Positions 16,321 to 25,221 of a stretch of 52,207 nt of DNA are shown here, piece after piece; within the stretch, counting starts at the first letter, position 1, and each line of letters begins with the position of its first letter. Origin of the DNA: Muribaculaceae bacterium (GTDB lineage Bacteria; Bacteroidota; Bacteroidia; Bacteroidales; Muribaculaceae); assembly GCA_022509205.1 (NCBI GenBank), contig JAFLTR010000011.1, positions 1 to 52,207 on the forward strand. The letters are read 5' to 3'. The notes below the pieces were generated by a model. The model saw nothing but the letters and a program-made list of their open reading frames with translations. It ran no database searches and was not told the DNA's origin. The translations under genes and the position numbers were made by a program.

Positions 16321-17010
16321 ATGAATTCGAATTTCAAGTTAGGAAATCACCCTGTGCTGGCAAATATCTTGATAATTTGTCTTGTGGCGTTGTTGGGATT
16401 GGTGATATTGTTTTTATGGCTTAATATTTTTACCCGTCACGGAGATTGGGAAACTGTGCCGGAAGTAGAGAATATGTCGTTTACAAATGCGATCAACACA
16501 TTACATTCCAAAGGTTTCCGCACTGATATCAGGGATTCCGTCTATAACGAAGAGATCACTCCGGGGTTTGTGGTGGAGCAATTTCCCAAGCCGGGGTCTA
16601 AGGTGAAACCCGGAAGAAAGATATTCTTATATATCAACGCCGTGCACCCGCGGGAATTAATAATCGACACTGACAACAGTATTCCAGGGGAGGCTCTGAA
16701 AGGCTATTCCTTACGCCAGGGGATGGCTAAACTTGAAGAATTAGGGTTCAGAAAAGTCAATGTTGTGACGGTACCCGGCGACAACGATAGGATAATCCGG
16801 TTGACAGCTAACGGTCGCACGGTGTCTAAAATGGAGAAAGTGCCGGTCAATGCGTTGATAACGGTAGAGGTTTACGACGGGCAGTTGAACCGAGTGACAG
16901 ATTCTCTTTTAGAGGAGGAATATCTCCAATATGTCACAGAGGTGGAGGATGGCAACATCCCGCTTGATTATCCTGAAAATAATGATGATGAACCGGCATT
17001 TGTGCAATGA
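16321..17010 (+). CDS. Membrane-anchored PASTA domain protein
   Basis: 229 residues. One transmembrane helix (about 13-36, NILIICLVALLGLVILFLWL) is followed by PASTA domains at about 43-110 (VPEVENMSFTNAINTLHSKG, EQFPKPGSKVKPGR) and about 118-190 (GYSLRQGMAKLEELGFRKVN), then an acidic tail. PASTA domains bind peptidoglycan stem peptides or act as spacers in penicillin-binding proteins and Ser/Thr kinases; here no enzymatic domain is attached. Its last four bases (ATGA) overlap the rluD start, so the two are coupled. Confidence 0.88.
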   Translation: MNSNFKLGNHPVLANILIICLVALLGLVILFLWLNIFTRHGDWETVPEVENMSFTNAINTLHSKGFRTDIRDSVYNEEITPGFVVEQFPKPGSKVKPGRKIFLYINAVHPRELIIDTDNSIPGEALKGYSLRQGMAKLEELGFRKVNVVTVPGDNDRIIRLTANGRTVSKMEKVPVNALITVEVYDGQLNRVTDSLLEEEYLQYVTEVEDGNIPLDYPENNDDEPAFVQ

Positions 17011-18089
17011 CATCGGATGAAGATATCATAAAGGGAGAGGAAAGGGAGGAAGAAACCATAGAGGAACCCTCCTATATTTCCGAAGACGGAAGAGAGCTAT
17101 ATGAACATTTCCGGTTTGTAGCAGATAAAGGCCAGACTCCTATCCGTGTGGACAAGTTTCTGGTTGACAGAATGGAAAAGACTTCCCGCAACCGGATACA
17201 GCAAGCTGCGGATGCTGGATGTATAATCGTCAACGGTAAAGCCACCAAGTCGAGCTATAAAGTGAAGCCGGGAGATGTGGTGAGTATCGTGATGGATCGT
17301 CCGCGATATGAACTTGAAATAATCCCGGAAGATATTCCTTTAGACATCGTGTATGAGGATGCCGATCTGCTTGTGGTGAACAAACCGGCCGGTCTCGTGG
17401 TACACCCCGGACATGGGAACTATAGCGGCACGCTGGTGAATGCACTGGCATGGCATTTTAAAGATAATCCCGATTATGATGTCAACGATCCGAGAATGGG
17501 TCTCGTGCACAGAATAGACAAAGATACAAGCGGACTGTTGGTTGTGGCGAAAACGCCGGAAGCCAAGACAGATCTGGGACTCCAGTTCTTTAACAAAACC
17601 ACACGGCGCGAATATGTGGCAATGATATGGGGAGAATTCCCCGAAAAGAAAGGTACAATCATTGGAGATATAGCCAGAAACCCCAAAAACAAGTTGCAGA
17701 TGGCCGTGATGACGGAGCCCGGTATCGGGAAGCATGCAGTGACCCACTATGAAGAGATAGAAAGTTTCGGATATGTATCCTTGGTGAAATGCCGACTTGA
17801 AACAGGCAGAACCCATCAGATCAGGGTGCACATGAAATATAAGGGCCATCCTCTTTTTAATGATGAGAGATATGGAGGAGAGCAAATACTGAGAGGCACT
17901 ACCTATGCCAAATACCGTCAGTTTGTGGCTAACTGTATGGATGTTTGTCCGCGTCAGGCTTTACACGCCAGGACTTTAGGCTTCCGTCATCCACGCACCG
18001 GTGAGGAGATGAACTTTGAGGCTCCTATACCGGAAGATATGTCTGCCCTGATTGATAAATGGAGGGATTGGACTTCGGCGTCAGTGTGA
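17007..18089 (+). CDS. rluD: 23S rRNA pseudouridine synthase RluD
   Basis: 360 residues: acidic N-terminal extension of about 40 residues, S4 RNA-binding domain (RVDKFLVDRM ... RIQQAADAGCIIVNGK, about 46-95) and RluA-family catalytic domain with HRIDKDTSG, in which D171 is the expected catalytic aspartate; then LETGRTHQIRVHM. RluD makes pseudouridines in helix 69 of 23S rRNA. Start overlaps the PASTA gene by ATGA. RluD versus RluA/C is judged from the S4 domain and length. Confidence 0.93.
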   Translation: MTSDEDIIKGEEREEETIEEPSYISEDGRELYEHFRFVADKGQTPIRVDKFLVDRMEKTSRNRIQQAADAGCIIVNGKATKSSYKVKPGDVVSIVMDRPRYELEIIPEDIPLDIVYEDADLLVVNKPAGLVVHPGHGNYSGTLVNALAWHFKDNPDYDVNDPRMGLVHRIDKDTSGLLVVAKTPEAKTDLGLQFFNKTTRREYVAMIWGEFPEKKGTIIGDIARNPKNKLQMAVMTEPGIGKHAVTHYEEIESFGYVSLVKCRLETGRTHQIRVHMKYKGHPLFNDERYGGEQILRGTTYAKYRQFVANCMDVCPRQALHARTLGFRHPRTGEEMNFEAPIPEDMSALIDKWRDWTSASV

Positions 18090-18240
18090 TTCAAAACGTT
18101 ACAGATTGTTGATTTCATAAGGAATCTGACAATAATCCGTGATAACTGCGAAATGCTGAAATTATACCATTGCAAAAATGGGATAAATGGATTAAAAGCA
18201 TTAAATTTGCCGGGTATAGCATAAAAAGTATGCTTTAGGT

Positions 18241-19416
18241 ATGAAAGAGCAAGACTACGATTTCAGTGATATAGCCCCTTATTCCGATGCGGAGTTTCAT
18301 TCAAGGATGGAAAAACTCGTTAAGGAACCGGGCTTTCATCATGTCATAAATTACACTATGCCGCCTCAGGATGTGCCCCCGTTAATCGAGGAGCTTCTGA
18401 AGATCGACAACACTTATGATTTCCAGCATCAAGTGATGTTTCCTTTCCTGGAGATGCTTGCGAAGACCACAACGTCGGGAATCTCGCTCGGCGGAGTGAA
18501 ATATCTGAATTCCACTACCAATTATACATTCATCACCAATCATCGCGACATTGTGCTCGATGCCTCATTCCTAAACCTTGCTTTTCTAAGAAAAGGTTTA
18601 CCCACTTCGGAGGTAGCTATCGGCAACAATCTCTTGATTTTTGATTGGATCACAGATCTTGTCAGGCTCAACAAGAGCTTTATAGTGAAACGCAACACCG
18701 GTCTGCGTGAAGGTTTGCTTGCGGCCAAGAAATTATCGGCCTATATCCACCATTGTATACTCGACAAACGTGAGTCTGTCTGGATCGCCCAGAGGGAAGG
18801 ACGTTCAAAAGACAGCAGTGACAAGACACAGGAGTCTCTTCTCAAGATGCTGGCGATGTCGGGCGAAGGGGGATTTATCGACAGGCTTAAAGAGATAAAC
18901 CTCATGCCGGTCTCCATCAGTTATGAATTTGACCCTAACGATTATCTGAAAGCCCGTGAATTTTTGTTGAGGAAGAGAGATCCTGACTTCAAGAAGAGTC
19001 AACGAGACGACCTTTTCTCAATGGAAACGGGATTGTTGCAATTCAAGGGGAAGGTGCATTTCCAACTAACACCGCGTATCAATACCAAACTTGACGAGAT
19101 AGGCGAATTCGGCGACAATAATAGGGCTGCACATCATGTCGGCTGTCTTATAGACCAGGCTATCCATAGAAGCTACATGATTTTCGAGATAAATTACGTG
19201 GCCTTCGATATCCTTCATTCCACAGAACGCTTTGCTGCAAAATACACTCCCGAGAAGAAGGAGGAGACAATCCAATATATGAATAGCCAGCTTGATAAGG
19301 TAGATCTCAAGGATATCACTCCGGAGGAACGTGAATATATGTGGCAGATGATGTTAATAATGTATGCGAATCCATTGAAAAACAAGTTGAAGGCATTGCT
19401 TGGCGGCATAGAGTGA
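18241..19416 (+). CDS. 1-acyl-glycerol-3-phosphate acyltransferase-like protein
   Basis: 391 residues. The acyltransferase motif I is NHRDIVLD (His101 and Asp107), and motif III is probably IAQREGRSKD (183-191); a downstream LMPVSISYEFDP matches motif IV. The family moves fatty acyl groups onto glycerol phosphates at the inner membrane. It is longer than PlsC (about 240), with N- and C-terminal helical extensions, closer to the GPAT/DHAPAT branch. A TAAATTTG box is seen at 18202-18209; 35 bases separate it from the next gene. Confidence 0.85.
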   Translation: MKEQDYDFSDIAPYSDAEFHSRMEKLVKEPGFHHVINYTMPPQDVPPLIEELLKIDNTYDFQHQVMFPFLEMLAKTTTSGISLGGVKYLNSTTNYTFITNHRDIVLDASFLNLAFLRKGLPTSEVAIGNNLLIFDWITDLVRLNKSFIVKRNTGLREGLLAAKKLSAYIHHCILDKRESVWIAQREGRSKDSSDKTQESLLKMLAMSGEGGFIDRLKEINLMPVSISYEFDPNDYLKAREFLLRKRDPDFKKSQRDDLFSMETGLLQFKGKVHFQLTPRINTKLDEIGEFGDNNRAAHHVGCLIDQAIHRSYMIFEINYVAFDILHSTERFAAKYTPEKKEETIQYMNSQLDKVDLKDITPEEREYMWQMMLIMYANPLKNKLKALLGGIE

Positions 19417-19451
19417 TCAAAAAGAGATTAAAGGTTATAACCTAGTGAAAG

Positions 19452-20675
19452 ATGCGTCTACCTGTTTTATCAATAGTTTTCCTTTTTATATTCTCATTTC
19501 TGATCGATCTCTACATCAGCTATGATGTAAAACAGATCTGGAAAAAGAGAGGGGCGCGCATCTATTGGGTCAGCAGTATTCTTTGCTATTCTATTCTTAT
19601 CGTGGCTATATCATTACCGAGGCGAGAGGCCGATGCGAGCCTTTCAGCCATAATGTGGCTACTCTATACCTATCTGACCATCTATTTCGGAAAGCTCTTT
19701 TATTTCGTTTGCTCACTGATAGGCAGATTAACCGGATTTTGTTTCAAAATTAAGGGAGGGATATATCCTTTCCGGTTGGCGGGAATCTTTTTCGGACTTC
19801 TCCTTATGGCGATTATGTGGATAGGCGTGGGCTATACACGTCATCATATTATAGTGACTCATGAGGATTTCTACTCCTCGAGGGTGCCTGAATCCTTTGA
19901 CGGTTATCGTATCGTGCAGCTAAGCGACCTTCATGTAGGCACCTGGGGAAAAGATACGACTTTCCTGAAAAATCTTGTAGACACAGTAAACGGGTTACAT
20001 CCGGATCTGATCGTTTTCACCGGAGACCTTGTCAACCGAGAGAGCAATGAACTGGCACCCTTCACAGGTGTGCTATCCGATCTGAAAGCCAAGGATGGAG
20101 TTTATTCTATTCTTGGCAACCATGATTATGGGGATTATGTAGACTGGCCCTCTCCCTCGGAAAAGGAGAATAATCTACTCCGGCTTAAGGAATACCAGCG
20201 CAAGATGGGTTGGAGAATGCTCAATAATGAGAGTGTCATAATCCGTAACGGACAAGACAGTCTGCTTCTCATAGGAGTGGAAAACTGGGGTGAGCCACCT
20301 TTCCCTAAATATGGAGATCTTGAAAGGTCCCTGCCTTCCGGACGTGATGAGCAAAACCACCAAAACGACAGCACATTCAAACTGTTGTTGAGTCATAACC
20401 CTGAGCATTGGAATCAGGAGGTGTCGAAAAGCACTAATATAGATCTGACACTTTCGGGACACACACATGCCATGCAGACGATGATAACGATAGGGAACTG
20501 GAAATGGTCGCCCGCCCAATATCGTTATCAGCAATGGGGAGGACGTTACGACCGGGAGAATAATAATGGAGAACCAACATCAATATATGTCAATATCGGT
20601 GCCGGTCAGGTCGGAATGCCGGCACGTCTTTTGTCTGCTTATCCTGAAGTGACCGTATTTACTCTGAAAAGATAA
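19452..20675 (+). CDS. Membrane metallophosphoesterase (YaeI/YkuE-like)
   Basis: 407 residues. Four hydrophobic helices occupy roughly the first 135 residues. The rest is a calcineurin-like phosphoesterase with all metal-binding motifs: QLSDLHVG, VFTGDLVN, LGNHDYGDY, LLSHNPE and SGHTHAMQ. Related proteins (YkuE, YaeI, LpxG/LpxH relatives) hydrolyse phosphoester bonds in lipids, so a lipid substrate is plausible given the acyltransferase next door. Substrate not known. Confidence 0.9.
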   Translation: MRLPVLSIVFLFIFSFLIDLYISYDVKQIWKKRGARIYWVSSILCYSILIVAISLPRREADASLSAIMWLLYTYLTIYFGKLFYFVCSLIGRLTGFCFKIKGGIYPFRLAGIFFGLLLMAIMWIGVGYTRHHIIVTHEDFYSSRVPESFDGYRIVQLSDLHVGTWGKDTTFLKNLVDTVNGLHPDLIVFTGDLVNRESNELAPFTGVLSDLKAKDGVYSILGNHDYGDYVDWPSPSEKENNLLRLKEYQRKMGWRMLNNESVIIRNGQDSLLLIGVENWGEPPFPKYGDLERSLPSGRDEQNHQNDSTFKLLLSHNPEHWNQEVSKSTNIDLTLSGHTHAMQTMITIGNWKWSPAQYRYQQWGGRYDRENNNGEPTSIYVNIGAGQVGMPARLLSAYPEVTVFTLKR

Positions 20676-20712
20676 AACCACTTTAATATCCACTCCGAAA
20701 AGATAATCATCC

Positions 20713-21090
20713 ATGGTGTCAGTTGTTTTAAGTATTGGTTCTAATTGTGGCGACCGGAAATCATTGGTTAGCCGATCCATTGAGTGGCTCAAGGATTTAC
20801 TGATGGATGTGAGGTGCTCCGAAATTTATGAAACAGATGGTGTTGGTGGTAATGGTAAATCCTATATGAACGCAGTGCTGAAAGGTTTTTATGAAAGATC
20901 CGGGATGGATCTGAATGACAGGATTAAAGAGAAAGAGCGGGAACTGGGACGCAATTCGGAATGTAGGGAAAGAGGAGATGTGCCGATAGATATCGATATA
21001 GTGATGTGCGACGGGACCATCTGGAAAGAATGGGACTTCCGACAGAAATTTTTCAGGATAGGTTACTCACAAATAGAGCCTGGGTCCTGA
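20713..21090 (+). CDS. folK: 6-hydroxymethyl-7,8-dihydropterin pyrophosphokinase (HPPK)-like, short
   Basis: 125 residues, shorter than the 155-160 of E. coli FolK. The N-terminus SVVLSIGSNCGDRKS, the SEIYETDGVGGNGKSYMNAVL segment and the metal-binding DVPIDIDIV (two aspartates as in the LDLDI motif) identify the family. HPPK transfers pyrophosphate from ATP to the pterin in folate synthesis. The C-terminal part after the DxD is reduced and the usual W-x-x-R before it is only RERGD, so activity is likely but not certain. Confidence 0.8.
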   Translation: MVSVVLSIGSNCGDRKSLVSRSIEWLKDLLMDVRCSEIYETDGVGGNGKSYMNAVLKGFYERSGMDLNDRIKEKERELGRNSECRERGDVPIDIDIVMCDGTIWKEWDFRQKFFRIGYSQIEPGS

Positions 21091-21177
21091 ACTTAAAAAT
21101 TGATTCCGAAATTTTTCCGATTCCTTAACATGAGTTGTATCAGCAGGAAGTGTAAAGGGGCAGACCTTTGGGGAAAG

Positions 21178-22287
21178 TTAATATTTAGATGCTTTATAGT
21201 AAAGGTAGAGCCCTATTATGAGATAAATCGCATTGGGAATCTGCATGGCTATAAAGGGTGTGGTAGCTCCCGATATAGCAAAAGAACTTGTTATAGAACT
21301 GAAAAGGATATAGCTGAAACTAAGACCCAGTCCGATTCCAATATTTAGACCCATACCACCTTTCACTTTTCTGGATGAGAGCGACATCCCAATAAGCGTC
21401 AGGATAAAAGCAGCGGCTATAGAGGCGTATCTGCCCTCTTTTTCGATTTCAAAAGCCTTTATGTTGGCCACCCCTCGCATCTTTTGTTTCCGGATATATT
21501 CCGTCAGCTGAGGAGTGGTGAGAGTCTCCTCATCATTTGCGGAGATCATGAAATCACGAGGCTCGAATGGGATTATGGTGTCAAGGTTTCTGCCATGAAT
21601 GATAGTCTCGTTCATACCGTCGAAAGTACGGGTCATGTAGTCATTAAGAATCCAATGATACATTCGAGTTGTGTCATAGCGTGCTGTATTGGCAGTAGTA
21701 CGGGAAATCAGCCTTTTCCCCTCAAACTGATATAGTGAGAAACGATAGCCGGTTTTGTTGCGGTCTTCAAATCTTCCGAAATAGGCCACTACATCAGGTG
21801 ATATCTTTAGCTGTATATTTGTGTTTTGCTCCACCTTTTTGTTTCTCACATATTTGTTGGTGTAGTCGATACGCTTCTGGTTGGTGGGAGGTACCAGATA
21901 ATTTTCCGCCACAAAAGTGAGGGCAGCGATTACAGCGGCACCTATCATGTAAGGGCGCAGGAGCCTGTGGAAACTCACTCCGCTTGAGAGGATGGCAATT
22001 ATCTCTGAATTCGATGCAAGTTTAGTGGTGAAAAATATTACTGAAATAAAAACGAAAAGAGGGGAGAGTTGCAGAGCAAAATAGGGGAGAAAAGAGAGGA
22101 AATAATCGAAAATTGTCTCGTTGATTGGCGCAGTTAGGAAAGCATCGAGTTTCTCAGTTACGTCAAACATCGCTATTATAGCGAGGAAAAGGACCGTGGA
22201 AAGAAAAAATGTGCCGAGAAATTTTTTAAGTATATATAAATCAAGGATGTAGAGCTTGAAGGGATTCTTCAATCTCCACTTGGGCAT
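21178..22287 (-). CDS. LptF/LptG family permease (YjgP/YjgQ)
   Basis: 369 residues from ATG 22287 (GTG at 22329 is possible and would leave 31 bases after tgt). Helices are seen near LYILKKFLGTFFLSTVLFLA, FLPYFALQLSPLFVFISVIF, LLRPYMIGAAVIAALTFV at the N-terminal side and three more at the C-terminus (ASIAAAFILTLIGMSL, GLGLSFSYILFSSI, NAIYLIIGLYLYY), with a periplasmic domain between. This is the membrane subunit of the LptB2FG exporter that lifts lipopolysaccharide from the inner membrane. Bacteroidetes often carry single F/G-type genes, so F or G is not assigned. Confidence 0.88.
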   Translation of the reverse strand: MPKWRLKNPFKLYILDLYILKKFLGTFFLSTVLFLAIIAMFDVTEKLDAFLTAPINETIFDYFLSFLPYFALQLSPLFVFISVIFFTTKLASNSEIIAILSSGVSFHRLLRPYMIGAAVIAALTFVAENYLVPPTNQKRIDYTNKYVRNKKVEQNTNIQLKISPDVVAYFGRFEDRNKTGYRFSLYQFEGKRLISRTTANTARYDTTRMYHWILNDYMTRTFDGMNETIIHGRNLDTIIPFEPRDFMISANDEETLTTPQLTEYIRKQKMRGVANIKAFEIEKEGRYASIAAAFILTLIGMSLSSRKVKGGMGLNIGIGLGLSFSYILFSSITSSFAISGATTPFIAMQIPNAIYLIIGLYLYYKASKY

Positions 22288-22360
22288 TTTCGCAGCCCAA
22301 AGGGATATTTTTAATTTATCCTTGATCACTCTTTATACTCTTAAAACTCCTGAATTCAGA

Positions 22361-23491
22361 CTATAATCTATGGGTTACTTTTTCGATCATATCAGTTTTC
22401 CAGTCTTTGAAATCTCCGGCGATTATATGACGGCGTGCTTCTCTTACAAGCCAAAGATAGAAGCCGAGGTTGTGGATAGAGGCGATTTGCATGGCCAGGA
22501 GTTCTCCGCTAACGAAAAGATGGCGGAGATAAGCTTTTGAATAAACATGATCTACCCATGTCTCACCTTCGGGGTCTAGCGGAGAAAAATCATCTGCCCA
22601 TTTCCGGTTTTTCATATTCATGATCCCCCGGGAGGTAAAAAGCATACCGTTTCTACCATTGCGTGTCGGCATGACACAATCCATCATATCTATTCCCCGA
22701 TCGATGGCCTCCAGAATATTTGCCGGCGTTCCAACTCCCATAAGGTATCTGGGTTTATCTTTTGGCAAAATCTCATTGACAACTTCTATCATCTCATACA
22801 TTTTCTCAGCCGGTTCACCGACGGCGAGCCCACCGATAGCATTCCCTTCGGCTCCCAATGAGGCAACATGCATGGCGGCTTCCCTCCGGAGGTCGGGATA
22901 TACGCAACCTTGCACAATCGGGAAAAAGGCCTGGGAATGACCATAGAGGGGTTTTGTGTCGTTAAAATGTTTCCACCCTCTTTCCAGCCAGCCTTTTGTA
23001 AGGTCGAGCGATTTTCTGGCATAGGAGTAGTCGGAGGTGCCCGGCGCACATTCATCCAAAGCCATCATTATGTCTGATCCTATCACCCTTTGAGTGTCTA
23101 CGACATTTTCGGGAGTGAAAAGATGACGTGAACCATCTATGTGGCTTTGAAATCTGGCACCCTCCTCACTTAATTTTCTGCATCCGGCCAGTGAGAAGAC
23201 TTGAAAACCACCGGAATCTGTGAGAATAGGACGATCCCACCCGATAAATTTATGAAGGCCTCCGGCGCGACTGAGAATATCGAGACCCGGACGCAAATAA
23301 AGATGATATGTGTTGCCAAGTATTATTTTGGCATCGATATCATCCTTCAATTCACGCTGATGCACCCCTTTGACACTTCCGACAGTGCCTACCGGCATAA
23401 ATATGGGTGTCGGGATTGGTCCATGGTCGGTGATAATTTCCCCGGCACGGGCTTCCGTGCCGGGGGAAGTGGCTTCTAATATGAATTGCAC
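22361..23491 (-). CDS. tgt: tRNA-guanine transglycosylase (queuine tRNA-ribosyltransferase)
   Basis: 376 residues, GTG start three bases after the upstream gene's stop. The enzyme swaps G34 for preQ1 in GUN-anticodon tRNAs. Catalytic pieces are present: ILTDSGGFQVFSL with D92, QGCVYPDLR, GGLAVGE, and MMDCVMPTRNGRNG with the nucleophile D271. The usual zinc-binding C-x-C-x2-C after DPE is replaced by GETWVDH (309-315); only the histidine in SIHNLGFYL remains. Either zinc is lost in this lineage or held differently. Confidence 0.95.
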   Translation of the reverse strand: MQFILEATSPGTEARAGEIITDHGPIPTPIFMPVGTVGSVKGVHQRELKDDIDAKIILGNTYHLYLRPGLDILSRAGGLHKFIGWDRPILTDSGGFQVFSLAGCRKLSEEGARFQSHIDGSRHLFTPENVVDTQRVIGSDIMMALDECAPGTSDYSYARKSLDLTKGWLERGWKHFNDTKPLYGHSQAFFPIVQGCVYPDLRREAAMHVASLGAEGNAIGGLAVGEPAEKMYEMIEVVNEILPKDKPRYLMGVGTPANILEAIDRGIDMMDCVMPTRNGRNGMLFTSRGIMNMKNRKWADDFSPLDPEGETWVDHVYSKAYLRHLFVSGELLAMQIASIHNLGFYLWLVREARRHIIAGDFKDWKTDMIEKVTHRL

Positions 23492-23494
23492 TTT

Positions 23495-25153
23495 TTATTT
23501 CTTATAAGTGTAGTCAACTTCCGGTTTAGTATTGAGATAAGAGGGCATCACCATTCCGCTTGAAGCTCCGATATAAGTGGGATCGGAGATATAGAAAGTC
23601 TTACCCTCGCTTTGGTAGGAAACCCCGTTCTTTGGATTCTTGAGAGTCACCGTGGCCGCTTCATGTCCAGGGAAAGAAACCAGTTGGGCGTCTCTGCCTA
23701 AAGCATTATAAAGGAAGTAGGTATAGAAGATAGCTCTGTCTTCACAGTCATTTTTCGGATAGAAGAGTGTTTCTTCAAGGAAATACGGTTTTTCAAATCC
23801 GTGATAATCGTCATCAGTGGCATACTGGAAAGCGTTCTGAGTGAAGTGCAGGAGTGCTTCCACGCCCTCGTCGCCGTCCATTCCTCCGAGTTGGTCTTTT
23901 ACTTGTTGCACAAGTTTCTTACGTAATTCGGGCTGAATGTTAGAGATCGCATAGTCGCCCATTGGCATCTGCGGATATCTGTAAAGGATTGGAATAAGAT
24001 TCTCGTTCATTTCTCCGGTGAGATGTAGCGGACCATATTCCAGATCGAATTTCTTCGGTTTGTTGGGTAAGTTAAGTTCTCCGAGCACGAGATCGAAAGT
24101 ATTTCCCGGGTCTACATCAGAAGGCAGCTGGCAGGTCATCACCTTTTCCTGAAAGATTGTAGATACATCTTTGCCTTCCGGGGGGAAGATATAATATTTC
24201 TTACCGTTGAGCGACAAATAGCTTTTCCCGTAGACAGTCTGCTTGAAGGGTATCAACACAAGAGGACTCCCCTTGGTTGTGACAGCGATACGGGCGTCAT
24301 ATCCCAAATTCACAAGCAAATAATGCACTAACGACATCCTGGAGGAGTTGCTTGCATTGGGGAATTTAGCATTAACGTAGCTTTCGAGATACTTATATGT
24401 GAGATAATCATTGAGACCTATATTCTGAATCTGTTTTTTGATAGAGGGGAGGAGTTTCTCACCAACTTTATCAGCTTCAAGGTTCTTCCATTGGTTAGCG
24501 AAATCTGTAGGGTTAGCAAGATTGTTGGCAATCTTGTAATCGATGTCTATAAGTTCCACCGGCACGTCATAGAAAGCGAATTGGAAATTATTGCTTTTCC
24601 CAGCCGATGGGAAAGAGGGACTCGGAGGGGTGGATGGAGAAGAGGGGGTAGTCGGAGTGCTTGGAGTCTTAGGCACAGAAGGTTTAGGTTCGGGCTTGAC
24701 TTCGGGTTTAGGTTCGGGCTTAACTTCAGGCTTTGGCTCCGGTTTGACTTCGGGTTTAGGTTCGGGCTTAGCTTCAGGTTTTGGCTCCGGTTTCACTTCC
24801 GGTTTAGTTTGGGGCTCCGGAGTATTTTCAGCCAAGGGCTCCTTTTCTTTGATAACCGGTTTTGGCGGCATTTTTGGCACCTCAGGCACATCCACTCGAG
24901 GGGCCTCATGCGGTTTGGGCTCCTCGTAACGTTTCAGTCCGTTAAGGCTTTCATATTCATGCCATTCTCCATTTAGAAAGTCTGCGTAATGGTCGAGAAT
25001 AGTTTGACGGAACTGATTGTAGTTGCCATGTATCCTGTTTCGGAACTCCTCGAAAGATTCGCGGCTCTGAGAGCTTCCTCCGGCAGTGGTCTGTGCATTT
25101 ATATTAAGGGCAAATAAGGAAATGCCCGAAAGAAAAAGCGCGATTTTTTTCAT
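23495..25153 (-). CDS. Exported transglutaminase-like protein with Pro-Glu-Pro-Lys stalk
   Basis: 552 residues: signal peptide (MKKIALFLSGISLFALNINA), a helical segment to about 70, a stalk of PEPKPEVK octapeptide repeats and a Pro/Ser/Thr run (about 80-180), then a globular C-terminal region. In the last hundred residues NDCEDRA (Cys470), FPGHEAA (His497) and YISDPTY (Asp524) form the Cys-His-Asp order of transglutaminase-like/papain-fold enzymes. The stalk resembles that of TonB and could span the periplasm. Gap to tgt is three bases, so tgt and lptF/G are cotranscribed with it. First member downstream of the caspase cluster; substrate is unknown. Confidence 0.82.
   Translation of the reverse strand: MKKIALFLSGISLFALNINAQTTAGGSSQSRESFEEFRNRIHGNYNQFRQTILDHYADFLNGEWHEYESLNGLKRYEEPKPHEAPRVDVPEVPKMPPKPVIKEKEPLAENTPEPQTKPEVKPEPKPEAKPEPKPEVKPEPKPEVKPEPKPEVKPEPKPSVPKTPSTPTTPSSPSTPPSPSFPSAGKSNNFQFAFYDVPVELIDIDYKIANNLANPTDFANQWKNLEADKVGEKLLPSIKKQIQNIGLNDYLTYKYLESYVNAKFPNASNSSRMSLVHYLLVNLGYDARIAVTTKGSPLVLIPFKQTVYGKSYLSLNGKKYYIFPPEGKDVSTIFQEKVMTCQLPSDVDPGNTFDLVLGELNLPNKPKKFDLEYGPLHLTGEMNENLIPILYRYPQMPMGDYAISNIQPELRKKLVQQVKDQLGGMDGDEGVEALLHFTQNAFQYATDDDYHGFEKPYFLEETLFYPKNDCEDRAIFYTYFLYNALGRDAQLVSFPGHEAATVTLKNPKNGVSYQSEGKTFYISDPTYIGASSGMVMPSYLNTKPEVDYTYKK
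24680..24812 (-). repeat. Tandem 24-base repeats encoding PEPKPEVK
   Basis: About five imperfect copies of a 24-base unit in frame inside the transglutaminase-like gene, each coding for PEPKPEVK or PEPKPEAK. Copy number is likely to vary between strains by slippage without breaking the frame. Confidence 0.8.
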
Positions 25154-25175
25154 GACTTATTAGTTAAATTGGTTT

Positions 25176-25201
25176 CCAAGGCTTTCGCAAGAAAACCTTG
25201 G
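25176..25201 (-). other. Strong intercistronic hairpin
   Basis: CCAAGG-T-TTTC and GAAA-G-CCTTGG pair into an 11-bp stem (one wobble) with a 4-base loop, between the LPP20-like stop and the transglutaminase ATG. There is no long T run after it on the minus strand, so it may be an attenuator or a processing/stability element. Confidence 0.5.
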
Positions 25202-25221
25202 ATATTACTAAGGCTAAGATA

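Noticed and set aside
24680..24812. CRISPR-like array
   Set aside because: Units are contiguous, in frame and imperfect, with no spacers; they are coding repeats.
24491..24976. Long open frames on the plus strand opposite the PEPK repeats
   Set aside because: They arise from the repetitive codons of the real minus-strand gene (Gly/Phe/Arg-rich antisense pattern).
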